The notes under the pieces are model-generated. The model was not told the origin of the DNA. It was given only the letters and a program-made list of their open reading frames with translations, and made no database searches. Below, piece by piece: positions 9,113-17,299 of a stretch of DNA of 64,000 nt (positions are counted from its first letter, which is position 1; each line of letters begins with the position of its first letter). This DNA comes from an uncultured Gammaproteobacteria bacterium (GTDB taxonomy: Bacteria > Pseudomonadota > Gammaproteobacteria > Steroidobacterales > GCA-2729495), in contig CAKZWQ010000005.1 of assembly GCA_937921935.1 (NCBI GenBank), positions 89,042 through 153,041 on the forward strand, written 5' to 3'. The position numbers and the translations under genes are program-made.

Positions 9113-9526
9113 TTGACCTCGACGGCCCGCGTCACCATTGAGGTGGCGGCCGGCGTGCTGCAGCGGGCGACGGGTCAGGCGCTAATCGCCCAGCGGCCCG
9201 CGAGCAAGCATGCCGGCGGAGAGTGGGAGTTTCCCGGCGGCAAGCTGGAACCGGGTGAAAGTCCTCGCGCGGGCCTGGAGCGAGAACTCAGAGAAGAACT
9301 CGGGATTCAGGTGCTTGAGGCCGAGAGCCTGATGGCTTACTCGCACCGCTATCCGGATCTTGAAGTACACCTGCACGTCTTTCGAGTTACCCGCTGGAGC
9401 GGTGAGCCCGCCGGTCTGGAGGATCAGCCGCTGCGCTGGGTGGCCGTCGAGCAATTGCTGCAAGCGGGATTATTACCGGCCGATGAGCCCATCGTTCAGG
9501 CGCTGGCCCGGCTCAGCAAATCTTAA
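9113..9526 (+). CDS. mutT: Nudix hydrolase MutT (8-oxo-dGTP diphosphatase)
   Basis: About 137 residues from a probable TTG at 9113; E. coli MutT has 129. The Nudix box GX5EX7REUXEEXGU is complete at about residues 42-64 (GGKLEPGE through REELGI). The preceding AQRPASKHAGGEWEFPGG matches MutT proteins specifically. The enzyme removes 8-oxo-dGTP from the nucleotide pool, preventing A:T to C:G transversions. It follows secA by 13 bases, the same adjacency as in E. coli. The start codon is the weak point: no ATG is in frame, and TTG 9113 has GAGGG about ten bases upstream. The 3' end overlaps zapD tail to tail by 14 bases. Confidence 0.88.
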   Translation: MTSTARVTIEVAAGVLQRATGQALIAQRPASKHAGGEWEFPGGKLEPGESPRAGLERELREELGIQVLEAESLMAYSHRYPDLEVHLHVFRVTRWSGEPAGLEDQPLRWVAVEQLLQAGLLPADEPIVQALARLSKS

Positions 9527-10349
9527 GATCGAAGGGGATATCCCCGGTGACCTGAACCGCGCGCTCGCTGACGTCAGGCCAATTCATGAAGCGCAGGGTA
9601 AAGCGATGATGGCTGGCGCTGATTTCCGGATAAACACCATTAACCGCCGGCAGGCTGATACGCAGCAGATGTTTGCTGGCATCGCGTTGCATGGCGTGTT
9701 GATAGACACCATTGGTGGCTACCAGAGATGTCGAGTCACCGGACTCACGCATTAGCCACAGCAACTCGGCAACGCCGTCACAGAGGGGGCGCAGGGATGC
9801 CAGCCACTGATTAATATCCGCGCAACGTCGCTCGTAGGGCTGTCGCAGCCAGTGGGTGTAATCCGGCAGGTCGAATTCACAGGTGCCCCCCGGAATCGCG
9901 CTGCGATGCTTGACGGCATTCAGGAACTCATTTTCCCTCACGGCACTCAGGTACTGGGGGCCCAGGGCGATGAGCTGCTGTCGATGGGTATTCAGATTAC
10001 GCAGCAGTCCCGTCAGGCGGCTTTCATCCACCTGGGGGGTATCCTGGAGCCGATCGTACACGTAGGTCTGGCGCTCCAGTTCTTTGAGAACATCGCTGCG
10101 CACGTCGCCTCGCGTGAGGATGGCAATGATATCCAGCATGGCCGTGAGGGCCGCTCGGCTGTCCCAGGGGGCAGGCCGATCCACGTGAAAGCGCAGCTGG
10201 CGATACAGGAATTCCAGACGCAAATAGGTGCGCATGCGTTCGCTGAGGGGTTGTTCATAAACCTCCACGGCGGTTGCGGTCGCGGCATCGGTCAGACGCT
10301 CGACTGAGGAATTCACAGACCCACCGGCCGTTTTCTGGGAGCAGGGCAC
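9513..10349 (-). CDS. zapD: Cell division protein ZapD
   Basis: FtsZ-bundling protein of the ZapD (YacF) family. The diagnostic stretch YEQPLSERMRTYLRLEFLYR matches the ZapD N-terminal helix, and the rest follows the helical-plus-beta family layout to a length of 278 from ATG 10349. GTG 10316 is an alternative giving 267, nearer the family norm of about 250. No strong ribosome site decides it. It lies downstream of coaE on the same strand, the same neighbourhood as in E. coli (coaE-zapD), and helps assemble the Z-ring from the ftsZ encoded in this window. Confidence 0.88.
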   Translation of the reverse strand: MPCSQKTAGGSVNSSVERLTDAATATAVEVYEQPLSERMRTYLRLEFLYRQLRFHVDRPAPWDSRAALTAMLDIIAILTRGDVRSDVLKELERQTYVYDRLQDTPQVDESRLTGLLRNLNTHRQQLIALGPQYLSAVRENEFLNAVKHRSAIPGGTCEFDLPDYTHWLRQPYERRCADINQWLASLRPLCDGVAELLWLMRESGDSTSLVATNGVYQHAMQRDASKHLLRISLPAVNGVYPEISASHHRFTLRFMNWPDVSERAVQVTGDIPFDLKIC

Positions 10350-10392
10350 ATCTGCTCATTCTGCGTCAGCACGGCCCGTGGCCGCAATCGGC

Positions 10393-11019
10393 CTAGTTGC
10401 CGATTCTCGCTATCTGGTCAAGCAGACGGTGATGCAGGGCTTTTACCTGCTGGCGTGTGGCGGCCAGGGTGCCACTGTTATCAATGACGGCGTCGGCTCT
10501 TCCCAGGCGCGCGGCGCGGCTGATCTGCGCTGCCAGCATGCGTTCGACCTGGACGCCGTCTTCCCCGTCCCGGGCTTGCAGACGACGTCGTTGCTCGGTT
10601 TCCGGACAGTCCACCACCACCACTTCATCCACCAGGGCATCGAAGCCGGTCTCCAGCAATAACGGCACCACGATCACCTGATAAGGGCCGCCGGCGGCGT
10701 CGGCCTGACTCAGAGTGCGCGCGCGAATCCTGGGATGCAGGATAGCTTCCAGCTGGTGCCGCAGAGCCGGGTCAGCAAATACCCGGGCCCGCAGGGCTTG
10801 ACGGTCCAGGGAGCCATCGGGCTGCAGGATGCCCGGGCCGAAGGCCTGGACCAGCTCATCCAGGCCCGGTTCCCCGGGCATGACGACCTCGCGAGCAATC
10901 ACATCGGTGTCGATCACCGGTATGCCCAGTTCCGCAAAGCAGTCGGCAACCGTGCTTTTGCCGCTGGCAATACCGCCGGTGAGACCGATACGCGGCACAG
11001 CCGCAGGCGCCCGGTTCAT
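10393..11019 (-). CDS. coaE: Dephospho-CoA kinase
   Basis: A 208-residue P-loop kinase catalysing the last step of coenzyme A synthesis. The P-loop is GLTGGIASGKSTVA, the substrate motif is DTDVIAREV, and the lid region with paired Arg (EQRRRLQARDGE) is present. ATG 11019 (MNRAPAAVPRIGLTGG) gives the normal family length; a 42-residue upstream extension is overlap with pilD in another frame. The start lies one base after the pilD stop, so it is probably expressed with the pilus genes, as in many gammaproteobacteria where pilD-coaE are adjacent. Confidence 0.94.
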   Translation of the reverse strand: MNRAPAAVPRIGLTGGIASGKSTVADCFAELGIPVIDTDVIAREVVMPGEPGLDELVQAFGPGILQPDGSLDRQALRARVFADPALRHQLEAILHPRIRARTLSQADAAGGPYQVIVVPLLLETGFDALVDEVVVVDCPETEQRRRLQARDGEDGVQVERMLAAQISRAARLGRADAVIDNSGTLAATRQQVKALHHRLLDQIARIGN

Positions 11020-11020
11020 T

Positions 11021-11908
11021 TCAGAATCCGGCAGCCTGTTGGTAGGCGCCCGTGAGCTGGGCTCCCCACAGCAGGGCAATAAAGCCGGCTGCGGCCAGAA
11101 AAGGCCCGAAGGGGATGGGACGCTGGCTATCGCGACCACCCACAAGAATCATGCCGATGCCCGTGATGGCCCCGACGGCCGCGGACAAAATGATGATGAC
11201 CGGTAACATTTGCCAGCCCAGCCAGGCGCCCAGGGCGCCTAGTAGTTTGAAGTCCCCGTAGCCCATACCTTCCTTGCCCGTCACCAGCTTGAACAGGTGG
11301 AAAATTGACCACAGGATCAGGTACCCGGCGATGGCCCCGATGACGGCCGAGTTCAGGTCCGTGAAAGTCGTTCCCAGGAGCGCAAAGAGAATACCCAGCC
11401 ACAACAGCGGCAGGGTGATGGAGTCGGGCAGGAGCTGGTGATCCAGGTCAATGACCGTCAGGACAATCAGCGCCCAGGTCAGGATCAGGGCGGCCACGGT
11501 TTCCAGGCTGTAGCCAAAGTGCCAGGCAACGAGGGCGGACAGGGCCGCCGTGATCGCTTCCACCAGCGGATAGCGCATGCTGATGGCGACGCCGCAGGCC
11601 GCGCACTTGCCTTTCAGCAGCAGGTAACTCAGCACCGGGATGTTCTGCCAGGCCTTGATGGGGGCGCCGCAGCCGGGGCAGCCGGAGCGGGGGGCTATCA
11701 GGTTATAGATTTCGGTGGGCTCAGGCCCTGCGGCTGCGGTGCCTTCAGCAGCCAGGATTTCCCTGGCCTGCGCCTGCCAGCCACGCTCGAGCATGATGGG
11801 CAGGCGGTGAATCACTACATTCAGAAAACTGCCGATCAACAGGCCTATCAGGCCCACGGACCCGGCGAAAACGGCCGGCTGCAGAGTAAACAGATCAGCG
11901 AGGGTCAG
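11021..11908 (-). CDS. pilD: Type IV prepilin peptidase / N-methyltransferase PilD
   Basis: Inner-membrane aspartyl protease that cleaves and methylates prepilins. Visible: GSFLNVVIHRLP, two zinc-site pairs CPGCG and CAACG, the catalytic aspartates in DLDHQLLPD and GYGDFKLLG, and about eight hydrophobic segments. The first conventional start (GTG 11857) would leave only nine residues before GSFLNVV, whereas PilD proteins have about 26. Extending upstream to CTG 11908 gives 295 residues and a typical N-terminus (LTLADLFTLQPAVFAG). It also has GGAG at seven bases and a CTGA overlap with the pilC stop. I therefore annotate a probable CUG start; identity is certain, the start is inferred. Confidence 0.93.
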   Translation of the reverse strand: MTLADLFTLQPAVFAGSVGLIGLLIGSFLNVVIHRLPIMLERGWQAQAREILAAEGTAAAGPEPTEIYNLIAPRSGCPGCGAPIKAWQNIPVLSYLLLKGKCAACGVAISMRYPLVEAITAALSALVAWHFGYSLETVAALILTWALIVLTVIDLDHQLLPDSITLPLLWLGILFALLGTTFTDLNSAVIGAIAGYLILWSIFHLFKLVTGKEGMGYGDFKLLGALGAWLGWQMLPVIIILSAAVGAITGIGMILVGGRDSQRPIPFGPFLAAAGFIALLWGAQLTGAYQQAAGF

Positions 11909-13122
11909 ATGACCGCTCCCATCTTAAAGATGGGCAGGTACATGGCGATAACCAGGCCGCCCACCAGTACGCCGAGGATGGCCATGATCATGGGCTCCAG
12001 CAAACTACTGAGGCTGTCCACCGCGTTATCCACATCGTCCTCGTAGAAGTCGGCCACTTTGGCTGACATTTCATCCAGGGAGCCTGATTCCTCTCCCACC
12101 GCGATCATCTGGATCACCATGTTGGGAAACAGTTCGGTGTTGTGCATGGCTCGCTGCAGGCGCTGGCCCGTGGAAACCTCGTCTTTCATTTCCAGCACGC
12201 CGATTTCATAAACCACGTTACCGCAAGCGCCGGCCACGGAGTCCAGGGCCTCGACCAATGGCACACCTGCGCTGAACATGGTGGACAGGGTCCGGGCAAA
12301 GCGCGCAATGGCGGCCTTGGTCATGATGTCGCCGATAATCGGCAGCTTGAGCACGATCCGGTCCTGTATCTCGCGTATCCGCCGGGAGCGTTTCTTCATG
12401 TAAATGTAGCCGCCCACCGTACCGCCGATCACCCCGGCCACCAGCCAACCCTGGCTGCGCATGAACTCGGATAGTCCGATAACCATCCGGGTGAATGCCG
12501 GCAAGTCAGCGCCAAAGCCCTGGAACAGGTTCTCGAATTCGGGGATCACGAAAATGAGCAGAATTGTCGTTACGATGGCCGCCACCACCAGCACGGCCGC
12601 GGGATAGAACAAGGCCTTCTTGATCTTTTTCTTGATGGCCTCGGTCTTCTCTTTATAGGTGGCGATTTTATCCAGCAGGGTTTCCAGGGCACCTGCCTGC
12701 TCGCCGGCCTGAACGAGGTTGACGAAAAGGTCATCGAAATGCAGCGGATGCTTCGCCAGGGCATCTGCCAAAGCGGTACCGCCCTCGACGTCCTGCTTGA
12801 TGGCCAGAATCAGTTCTGCCATGGCCGGATTTTCATGCCCGTTACCAACGATCTCGAAAGACTGAACCAGGGGAATGCCGGCGGTAAGCATGGTCGCAAG
12901 CTGACGGCTGAATACGGCGATGTCGCTGGCCGTAACTGTTCCCTTGGACTGGAACAATGTTGATTGCTTGCGCACGCGTACCGGTACCACACCCTGGCGA
13001 CGCAACTCCGCTCGCAATGCGGCTTCATCCTGGGCAATGGATTTGCCCTTGATTCGATTACCTTTGCTATCGGTCCCTTCCCAGGAGAAGGGGACTGCTT
13101 TGACTGCAATTGATCCGGCCAT
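11905..13122 (-). CDS. pilC: Type IV pilus inner-membrane platform protein PilC
   Basis: A 405-residue GspF/PilC polytopic protein that couples the PilB ATPase to pilin insertion. It has two homologous GspF domains (the first around VFSRQLATMLTAGIPLVQSFEI, the second around IARFARTLSTMFSAGVPLVEAL), each followed by membrane segments. The C-terminal hydrophobic stretch is PMIMAILGVLVGGLVIAMYL. The length and the N-terminal FSWEGTDSKGNRIKG are typical of PilC. It lies 61 bases after pilB. Its stop overlaps the proposed pilD start. Confidence 0.96.
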   Translation of the reverse strand: MAGSIAVKAVPFSWEGTDSKGNRIKGKSIAQDEAALRAELRRQGVVPVRVRKQSTLFQSKGTVTASDIAVFSRQLATMLTAGIPLVQSFEIVGNGHENPAMAELILAIKQDVEGGTALADALAKHPLHFDDLFVNLVQAGEQAGALETLLDKIATYKEKTEAIKKKIKKALFYPAAVLVVAAIVTTILLIFVIPEFENLFQGFGADLPAFTRMVIGLSEFMRSQGWLVAGVIGGTVGGYIYMKKRSRRIREIQDRIVLKLPIIGDIMTKAAIARFARTLSTMFSAGVPLVEALDSVAGACGNVVYEIGVLEMKDEVSTGQRLQRAMHNTELFPNMVIQMIAVGEESGSLDEMSAKVADFYEDDVDNAVDSLSSLLEPMIMAILGVLVGGLVIAMYLPIFKMGAVI

Positions 13123-13183
13123 CAGATTCCGTTCCGTATGTTGTCAATCAGACCCGGGCGCTCTGTTTGTCGCCCGGACAATA

Positions 13184-14902
13184 CTAATCAATGGTAACGC
13201 GGTTGATTTCCTCAAGGCTGGTAATCCCGTCCTTGACTTTTTGCAGCGCGGAACGCCGCAGATCCCAGACGCCTTCCTCGGCTGCCTGCTCGGCAATCTG
13301 CACGGCGCTACCGCCCTCCAGAATGATCCGGGCGATGGTCTCGCTGACCGGCATTACCTGGTAAATACCCACGCGGCCTTTGTAGCCGTCGCTGCATTGC
13401 TTGCAGCCCACCGGTCCGTAGATCCGCAGATCGCCGACTTCATCCTTCTCGAAGCCTTCCTGTATCAGGGCCTCTTCGGGGATGTCCCGGATTTCCTTGC
13501 AGTTATCACACAAGCGTCGGGCCAGTCGCTGCGCGATAATCAGGCTCACCGAGGTGGCGATCGCGTAAGGCTTGACGCCCATATCCACCATGCGCGTGAG
13601 AGTGCGCGGTGCATCATTGGTGTGCAGCGTAGACAGCACCAGGTGACCCGTCTGGGCTGCCTTGATGGCGATCTCCGCTGTCTCCAGGTCCCGGATCTCA
13701 CCCACCATGATGATGTCCGGATCCTGGCGCAGGAAGGCTTTCAGGGATGAGGCGAAAGTCAGCCCAACCTTCTGATTTACGTTGACCTGGTTGATGCCCT
13801 GCAGGTTAATTTCCGCAGGATCCTCGGCAGTCGAGATGTTGCGGTCTTCGGTGTTGAGGATATTCAGGCCTGTATACAGGGAAACCGTCTTACCGCTACC
13901 CGTGGGCCCGGTTACCAGGATCATCCCATAAGGCTTGGACAGGGCATGCAAATAGAGTTCTTTCTGATGGGGTTCGTAGCCCAGCGCATCGATGCCCAGC
14001 TTCGCGCTGCTGGGATCCAGAATACGCATGACGATTTTTTCGCCAAACAGGGTCGGACAACTGTTGACACGAAAATCGATTGCACGATTGCGTGACAGGC
14101 GCATCTTGATGCGGCCATCCTGCGGGACGCGCCGCTCGGCGATATCCAGCCGCGCCATGACTTTCAAACGGGCACAGACTTTCGGTGCCAGGGCGATAGG
14201 CGGGGCAGCCACTTGCTTGAGCACGCCATCCAGACGCGTGCGGACCCGAAAGGCTTTTTCATACGGCTCGAAGTGAATGTCCGATGCACCGCGTTTGATG
14301 GCGTCGAGCATGATCTTGTTGACGAAACGCACTACCGGCGCATCTTCCACGTCATCTCGGGTGATGTTGTCTTCCAGTTCATCATCACCACCCATGACGT
14401 CGAGGCTTTCAAGATCAAAGTCCTCTTCGTCGAAATTCGCCATGGAGGTGTCGACGGCTTCCAGCACGGTTTTAACCAGTTCATCGAGCTTGTCTTGCTC
14501 GACCACCACCGGGTCAATGCGAAAACCTGTCTGAAATTTTATTTCATCAACGGCTTGTAAATTGGTGGGGTCCGACACGCCGAGGAACAAACGTTGACCG
14601 CGGCGAACCAGGGGCATGACCCGATGCTTGTTCAGCAGTTTCTGGTCGACGGAGCGCGCCGCATCCAGGTCGAGTTCCAGGGCGCTCAGGTCCATCATGG
14701 GGACGCCGAATTCGTGAGACGCGGCGATAGCTACCTGGCGAGGATTGGCCAGCTCTTTGTCCACAAGGAAGGCCACCAGGCTTTGATTGCTGGCGCGCGC
14801 GTCCTTGAGCGCCTGCAGACAGGCGTCCTCGGACACGATCCCGTCCTGAACCAGCCGGCGGGGCAGGCCGGTTAGCGGTGCTGCAGTTGCGGAGACAGCC
14901 AT
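13184..14902 (-). CDS. pilB: Type IV pilus assembly ATPase PilB
   Basis: Hexameric extension motor, 572 residues. The N-terminal domain of about 150 residues has the MshEN-type fold that in some PilB/MshE proteins binds c-di-GMP; I cannot confirm the ligand motif by eye. Then come GPTGSGKT (Walker A, about 330), the Asp box and IIMVGEIRD (Walker B, about 400), and the His box GHLVLSTLHTNDA. The tetra-Cys zinc site is CDNC (about 467) with CKQC (about 500). ATG 14902 is preceded by AGGG. It is transcribed toward pilC and pilD and follows pilA after 323 bases containing the pilA terminator. Confidence 0.97.
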   Translation of the reverse strand: MAVSATAAPLTGLPRRLVQDGIVSEDACLQALKDARASNQSLVAFLVDKELANPRQVAIAASHEFGVPMMDLSALELDLDAARSVDQKLLNKHRVMPLVRRGQRLFLGVSDPTNLQAVDEIKFQTGFRIDPVVVEQDKLDELVKTVLEAVDTSMANFDEEDFDLESLDVMGGDDELEDNITRDDVEDAPVVRFVNKIMLDAIKRGASDIHFEPYEKAFRVRTRLDGVLKQVAAPPIALAPKVCARLKVMARLDIAERRVPQDGRIKMRLSRNRAIDFRVNSCPTLFGEKIVMRILDPSSAKLGIDALGYEPHQKELYLHALSKPYGMILVTGPTGSGKTVSLYTGLNILNTEDRNISTAEDPAEINLQGINQVNVNQKVGLTFASSLKAFLRQDPDIIMVGEIRDLETAEIAIKAAQTGHLVLSTLHTNDAPRTLTRMVDMGVKPYAIATSVSLIIAQRLARRLCDNCKEIRDIPEEALIQEGFEKDEVGDLRIYGPVGCKQCSDGYKGRVGIYQVMPVSETIARIILEGGSAVQIAEQAAEEGVWDLRRSALQKVKDGITSLEEINRVTID

Positions 14903-15173
14903 TTAATCCCTGACCCTATGAGAAAACCCCAATCTATCAGGCGCATACGCCCAACCATGTGACATAGTCTGAACAAGGCGAACCAGCCACGCAAGCGGCC
15001 GAAACCCGTTTCTTGACGCATTTCACGTTGCCGCCGCTCCTATCCCCCTGGCTTGGGCTGCAGGCCTCTATTTATGGGCGATTTCAGGTCCGGGGCCTCC
15101 CGGGGCGTATGACTGACCAGCGGTAAATCTGTCCTGCAAACGGGCACAGACAGGCCCCGGCAAGCCGGGGGCA
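14903..15173 (-). other. Leader between pilA terminator and pilB, no gene seen
   Basis: Together with the terminator beside it this is a 323-base gap without a coding frame of note on either strand. It must hold the pilB promoter, because the pilA transcript ends at the terminator at 15174-15200. A GC inverted repeat (GCCCCGG/CCGGGGG) lies at about 15153-15171. I could not recognise a clear -35/-10 pair or sigma-54 site. Confidence 0.4.
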
Positions 15174-15200
15174 TAAAAAAAGGGCCCCGAAGGGCCCCTT
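15174..15200 (-). terminator. Intrinsic terminator of pilA
   Basis: Read on the minus strand: a GC stem with a TTCG tetraloop (AAAGGGGCCC-TTCG-GGGCC) directly followed by seven T. This is a classical Rho-independent terminator 25 bases past the pilA stop. It explains abundant monocistronic pilin mRNA separated from pilB. Confidence 0.92.
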
Positions 15201-15225
15201 TCCCGGACGGCAAGTCCGTCAGCTA

Positions 15226-15723
15226 TTAGCCACCGGTGCGGCAGTTCGACGGCAGATACTGCTCATCGATGGTTCCGGCGCCCGTGTCGCCCAACATGAC
15301 GGTGCCCGGAGGGGCATCACCTGCGCCACACTTCCAGGCGACACTGTTGTCAGCGGCCAGGAAGGGGGTCAGGATCAGTGTGAGGGTGTCGATATTGGAG
15401 TGGGCATCATTACCGTAAGTAATGACGATGTTGGCATTGGCGTCCACTTCCACGCCCGTGACATATTTACCGGTCGTGTCTGTGCCGTCTCCGGCGGTGT
15501 CGTCCATGCCGGCTTCGGCACGGCTGGTCGGGGCTTCGCCGCGGGCCATCCAGGTCTCGGCGATGGCCGCTTTCGCGCCAGCAGCCAGCGACAGGCCTTC
15601 AGAAACCTGTGCGCGAATGGTGTAGTCCTGGTAAGCCGGAATAGCGATGGCGGCCAGGATGCCGATGATCGCCACAACGATCATCAGTTCGATCAGGGTA
15701 AAACCCTTTTGAACAGTCTTCAT
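15226..15723 (-). CDS. pilA: Type IV major pilin PilA
   Basis: A 165-residue type IVa pilin. The short basic leader MKTVQKG is cleaved before Phe: [19 protein letters not shown] is the signature, with Glu5 of the mature chain and the hydrophobic polymerisation helix. The C-terminal pair of Cys (in VAWKCGAG and LPSNCR, about 31 residues apart) forms the expected D-region disulfide. It is preceded by AAGGAGAG and a sigma-54 promoter, and followed by a strong terminator. Its place between pilR and pilB and its length fit the major subunit. Confidence 0.96.
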   Translation of the reverse strand: MKTVQKGFTLIELMIVVAIIGILAAIAIPAYQDYTIRAQVSEGLSLAAGAKAAIAETWMARGEAPTSRAEAGMDDTAGDGTDTTGKYVTGVEVDANANIVITYGNDAHSNIDTLTLILTPFLAADNSVAWKCGAGDAPPGTVMLGDTGAGTIDEQYLPSNCRTGG

Positions 15724-15788
15724 TAGTCTCTCTCCTTGAGAATCGACAGTGCAAAAAACATTCGGCGCGAGGCCGGCGGAGAATATAT

Positions 15789-15804
15789 TGCAAAGGCTGT
15801 GCCA
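15789..15804 (-). promoter_or_regulatory. Sigma-54 promoter of pilA
   Basis: On the minus strand the element TGGCACAGCCTTTGCA matches the sigma-54 consensus TGGCAC-N5-TTGCA exactly, with correct -24/-12 spacing. It lies about 66 bases upstream of the pilA ATG. The sigma-54 activator pair pilS-pilR is encoded immediately upstream, matching the known PilSR/RpoN control of pilA in Pseudomonas. Confidence 0.9.
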
Positions 15805-15927
15805 GATCTGTGAGCTTTGTCTCTAAGTGCGCGTTTTCCAAGGACAATTGATTTTCCTGCTTGTGCCCTGGCAATGACCATGAAACATAATCGCAAGCAA
15901 TCAGCCCCGACAGCGGACAAATTGCGT

Positions 15928-15951
15928 CAGAAAGTGACGTTTTTCGTCACT
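15928..15951 (-). terminator. Probable terminator after pilR
   Basis: Minus-strand hairpin AGTGACG-AAAAA-CGTCACT followed by TTTCTG, 14 bases past the pilR stop. The stem is perfect over seven pairs, but the T-tract is short, so termination may be partial. It insulates pilA from pilSR readthrough. Confidence 0.55.
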
Positions 15952-15964
15952 CAGGGCGCCCGCG

Positions 15965-17299
15965 TCAGTCCAGACCCAGCTTCTGCATGCGATAGCGCAG
16001 GGCCCGCAGGGTCAGGCCCAGGCTCTCGGCCGTGCGGGTCTTGTTGTGACGATGTGCCTCAAGGGCTTCGCGTATCGTTTCCCGTTCCACGGATTGCAGG
16101 CGCTCGCCCAGTTCCTCAGGCCCTTCCTCGTTTGCGGGCAGGCGGCTTTGTTGCAGCTGAATATCATCGGCATCGATCCGATCGTCTGCCGCCAGGGCGA
16201 TGGCGCGTTCCAGGATATTTTCCAGTTCCCGCACATTGCCGGGATAGTGATAAGCGGCCAGACGGTCCTGGGCGGCGGCGGTAAATTCCGGTACCGCTAT
16301 CCCCAGTTCCCCGGCCAGGCGCTGCAGAATATGTTCGGCCAGAAGCAGCACGTCCCGGCCGCGCTCGCGCAGGGGTGGCACACGCAACTCGATGACATTG
16401 ACCCGGTAATAGAGATCTTCTCGGAACTGCCCGCTGCTTACCATGGCGCGCAGATCCTTGTGCGTTGCGCTGAGTACGCGGACGTCTACCGCAACTTCCG
16501 CGGTGGCCCCCACCGGGCGTACGGACTTTTCCTGGATCACCCGCAATAGTTTCACCTGCATGGGCAGCGGCAGGTCAGCGATCTCGTCCATGAACAGCGT
16601 GCCGCCTTCGGCTGATTGAAACAGTCCGTCCTTGTCAGCAACGGCGCCGGTGAATGCCCCTTTGCGATGGCCGAAAAATTCACTCTCCATCAGCTCAGCC
16701 GGAATCGCACCACAATTCACCGGTACGAAGGGGCCGTCGGCGCGGGCACCCTGAGCATGGATCATGCGGGCCACCAGCTCCTTGCCCGTGCCCGATTCGC
16801 CGCTGATATGCACCGGTGCCTGGCTGCGGGCCACCTTGGCGATCATGGCGCGCAGTGCGAGCATGCAATCGGATTCTCCGAGCAGGCTGCCTGACTCGCT
16901 ACTGGTGTCGCCATCGCCGGGGAGCTTCAATGCCGTTTCCACCAGCTTGCGCAGGGACTGCAGGTCGACGGGCTTGGAAACAAAGTCGAAAGCACCCAGC
17001 TTCAGGGCGCGCACAGCTGTCTCCACGTTGCCATGGGCGGTGATGACGGCCACCGGCGTGCTCAGGCCCTGTTCCTGCATCCAGCCAACCAGTTCCAGGC
17101 CGTCGCCGTCGGGCAGGCGCATGTCGGTCAGGCATAGTTGGTAGTCGCGACTGTGCAGTCGCTCACGGGCGCTGGTGATGTCACCGCAACTTTCACTGTC
17201 GATCTGCATACGGCTCAGGGTGATAGCCAGCAATTCGCACAGATCCGGCTCGTCATCAACAATCAGCGCCACCGGTTTGCTCACCTGTTTGTCTCCCAT
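15965..17299 (-). CDS. pilR: Sigma-54 response regulator PilR
   Basis: NtrC-type activator of 444 residues. An N-terminal receiver carries the phospho-acceptor in CLTDMRLPDGDG (about residue 59). The AAA+ domain has GESGTGKE and the sigma-54 contact motif GAFTGA. The C-terminal Fis-type helix-turn-helix is NKTRTAESLGLTLRALRYRM. With PilS it controls pilA; the matching sigma-54 site lies just downstream at 15789-15804. It overlaps pilS by 19 bases, indicating one two-gene operon. Confidence 0.95.
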   Translation of the reverse strand: MGDKQVSKPVALIVDDEPDLCELLAITLSRMQIDSESCGDITSARERLHSRDYQLCLTDMRLPDGDGLELVGWMQEQGLSTPVAVITAHGNVETAVRALKLGAFDFVSKPVDLQSLRKLVETALKLPGDGDTSSESGSLLGESDCMLALRAMIAKVARSQAPVHISGESGTGKELVARMIHAQGARADGPFVPVNCGAIPAELMESEFFGHRKGAFTGAVADKDGLFQSAEGGTLFMDEIADLPLPMQVKLLRVIQEKSVRPVGATAEVAVDVRVLSATHKDLRAMVSSGQFREDLYYRVNVIELRVPPLRERGRDVLLLAEHILQRLAGELGIAVPEFTAAAQDRLAAYHYPGNVRELENILERAIALAADDRIDADDIQLQQSRLPANEEGPEELGERLQSVERETIREALEAHRHNKTRTAESLGLTLRALRYRMQKLGLD

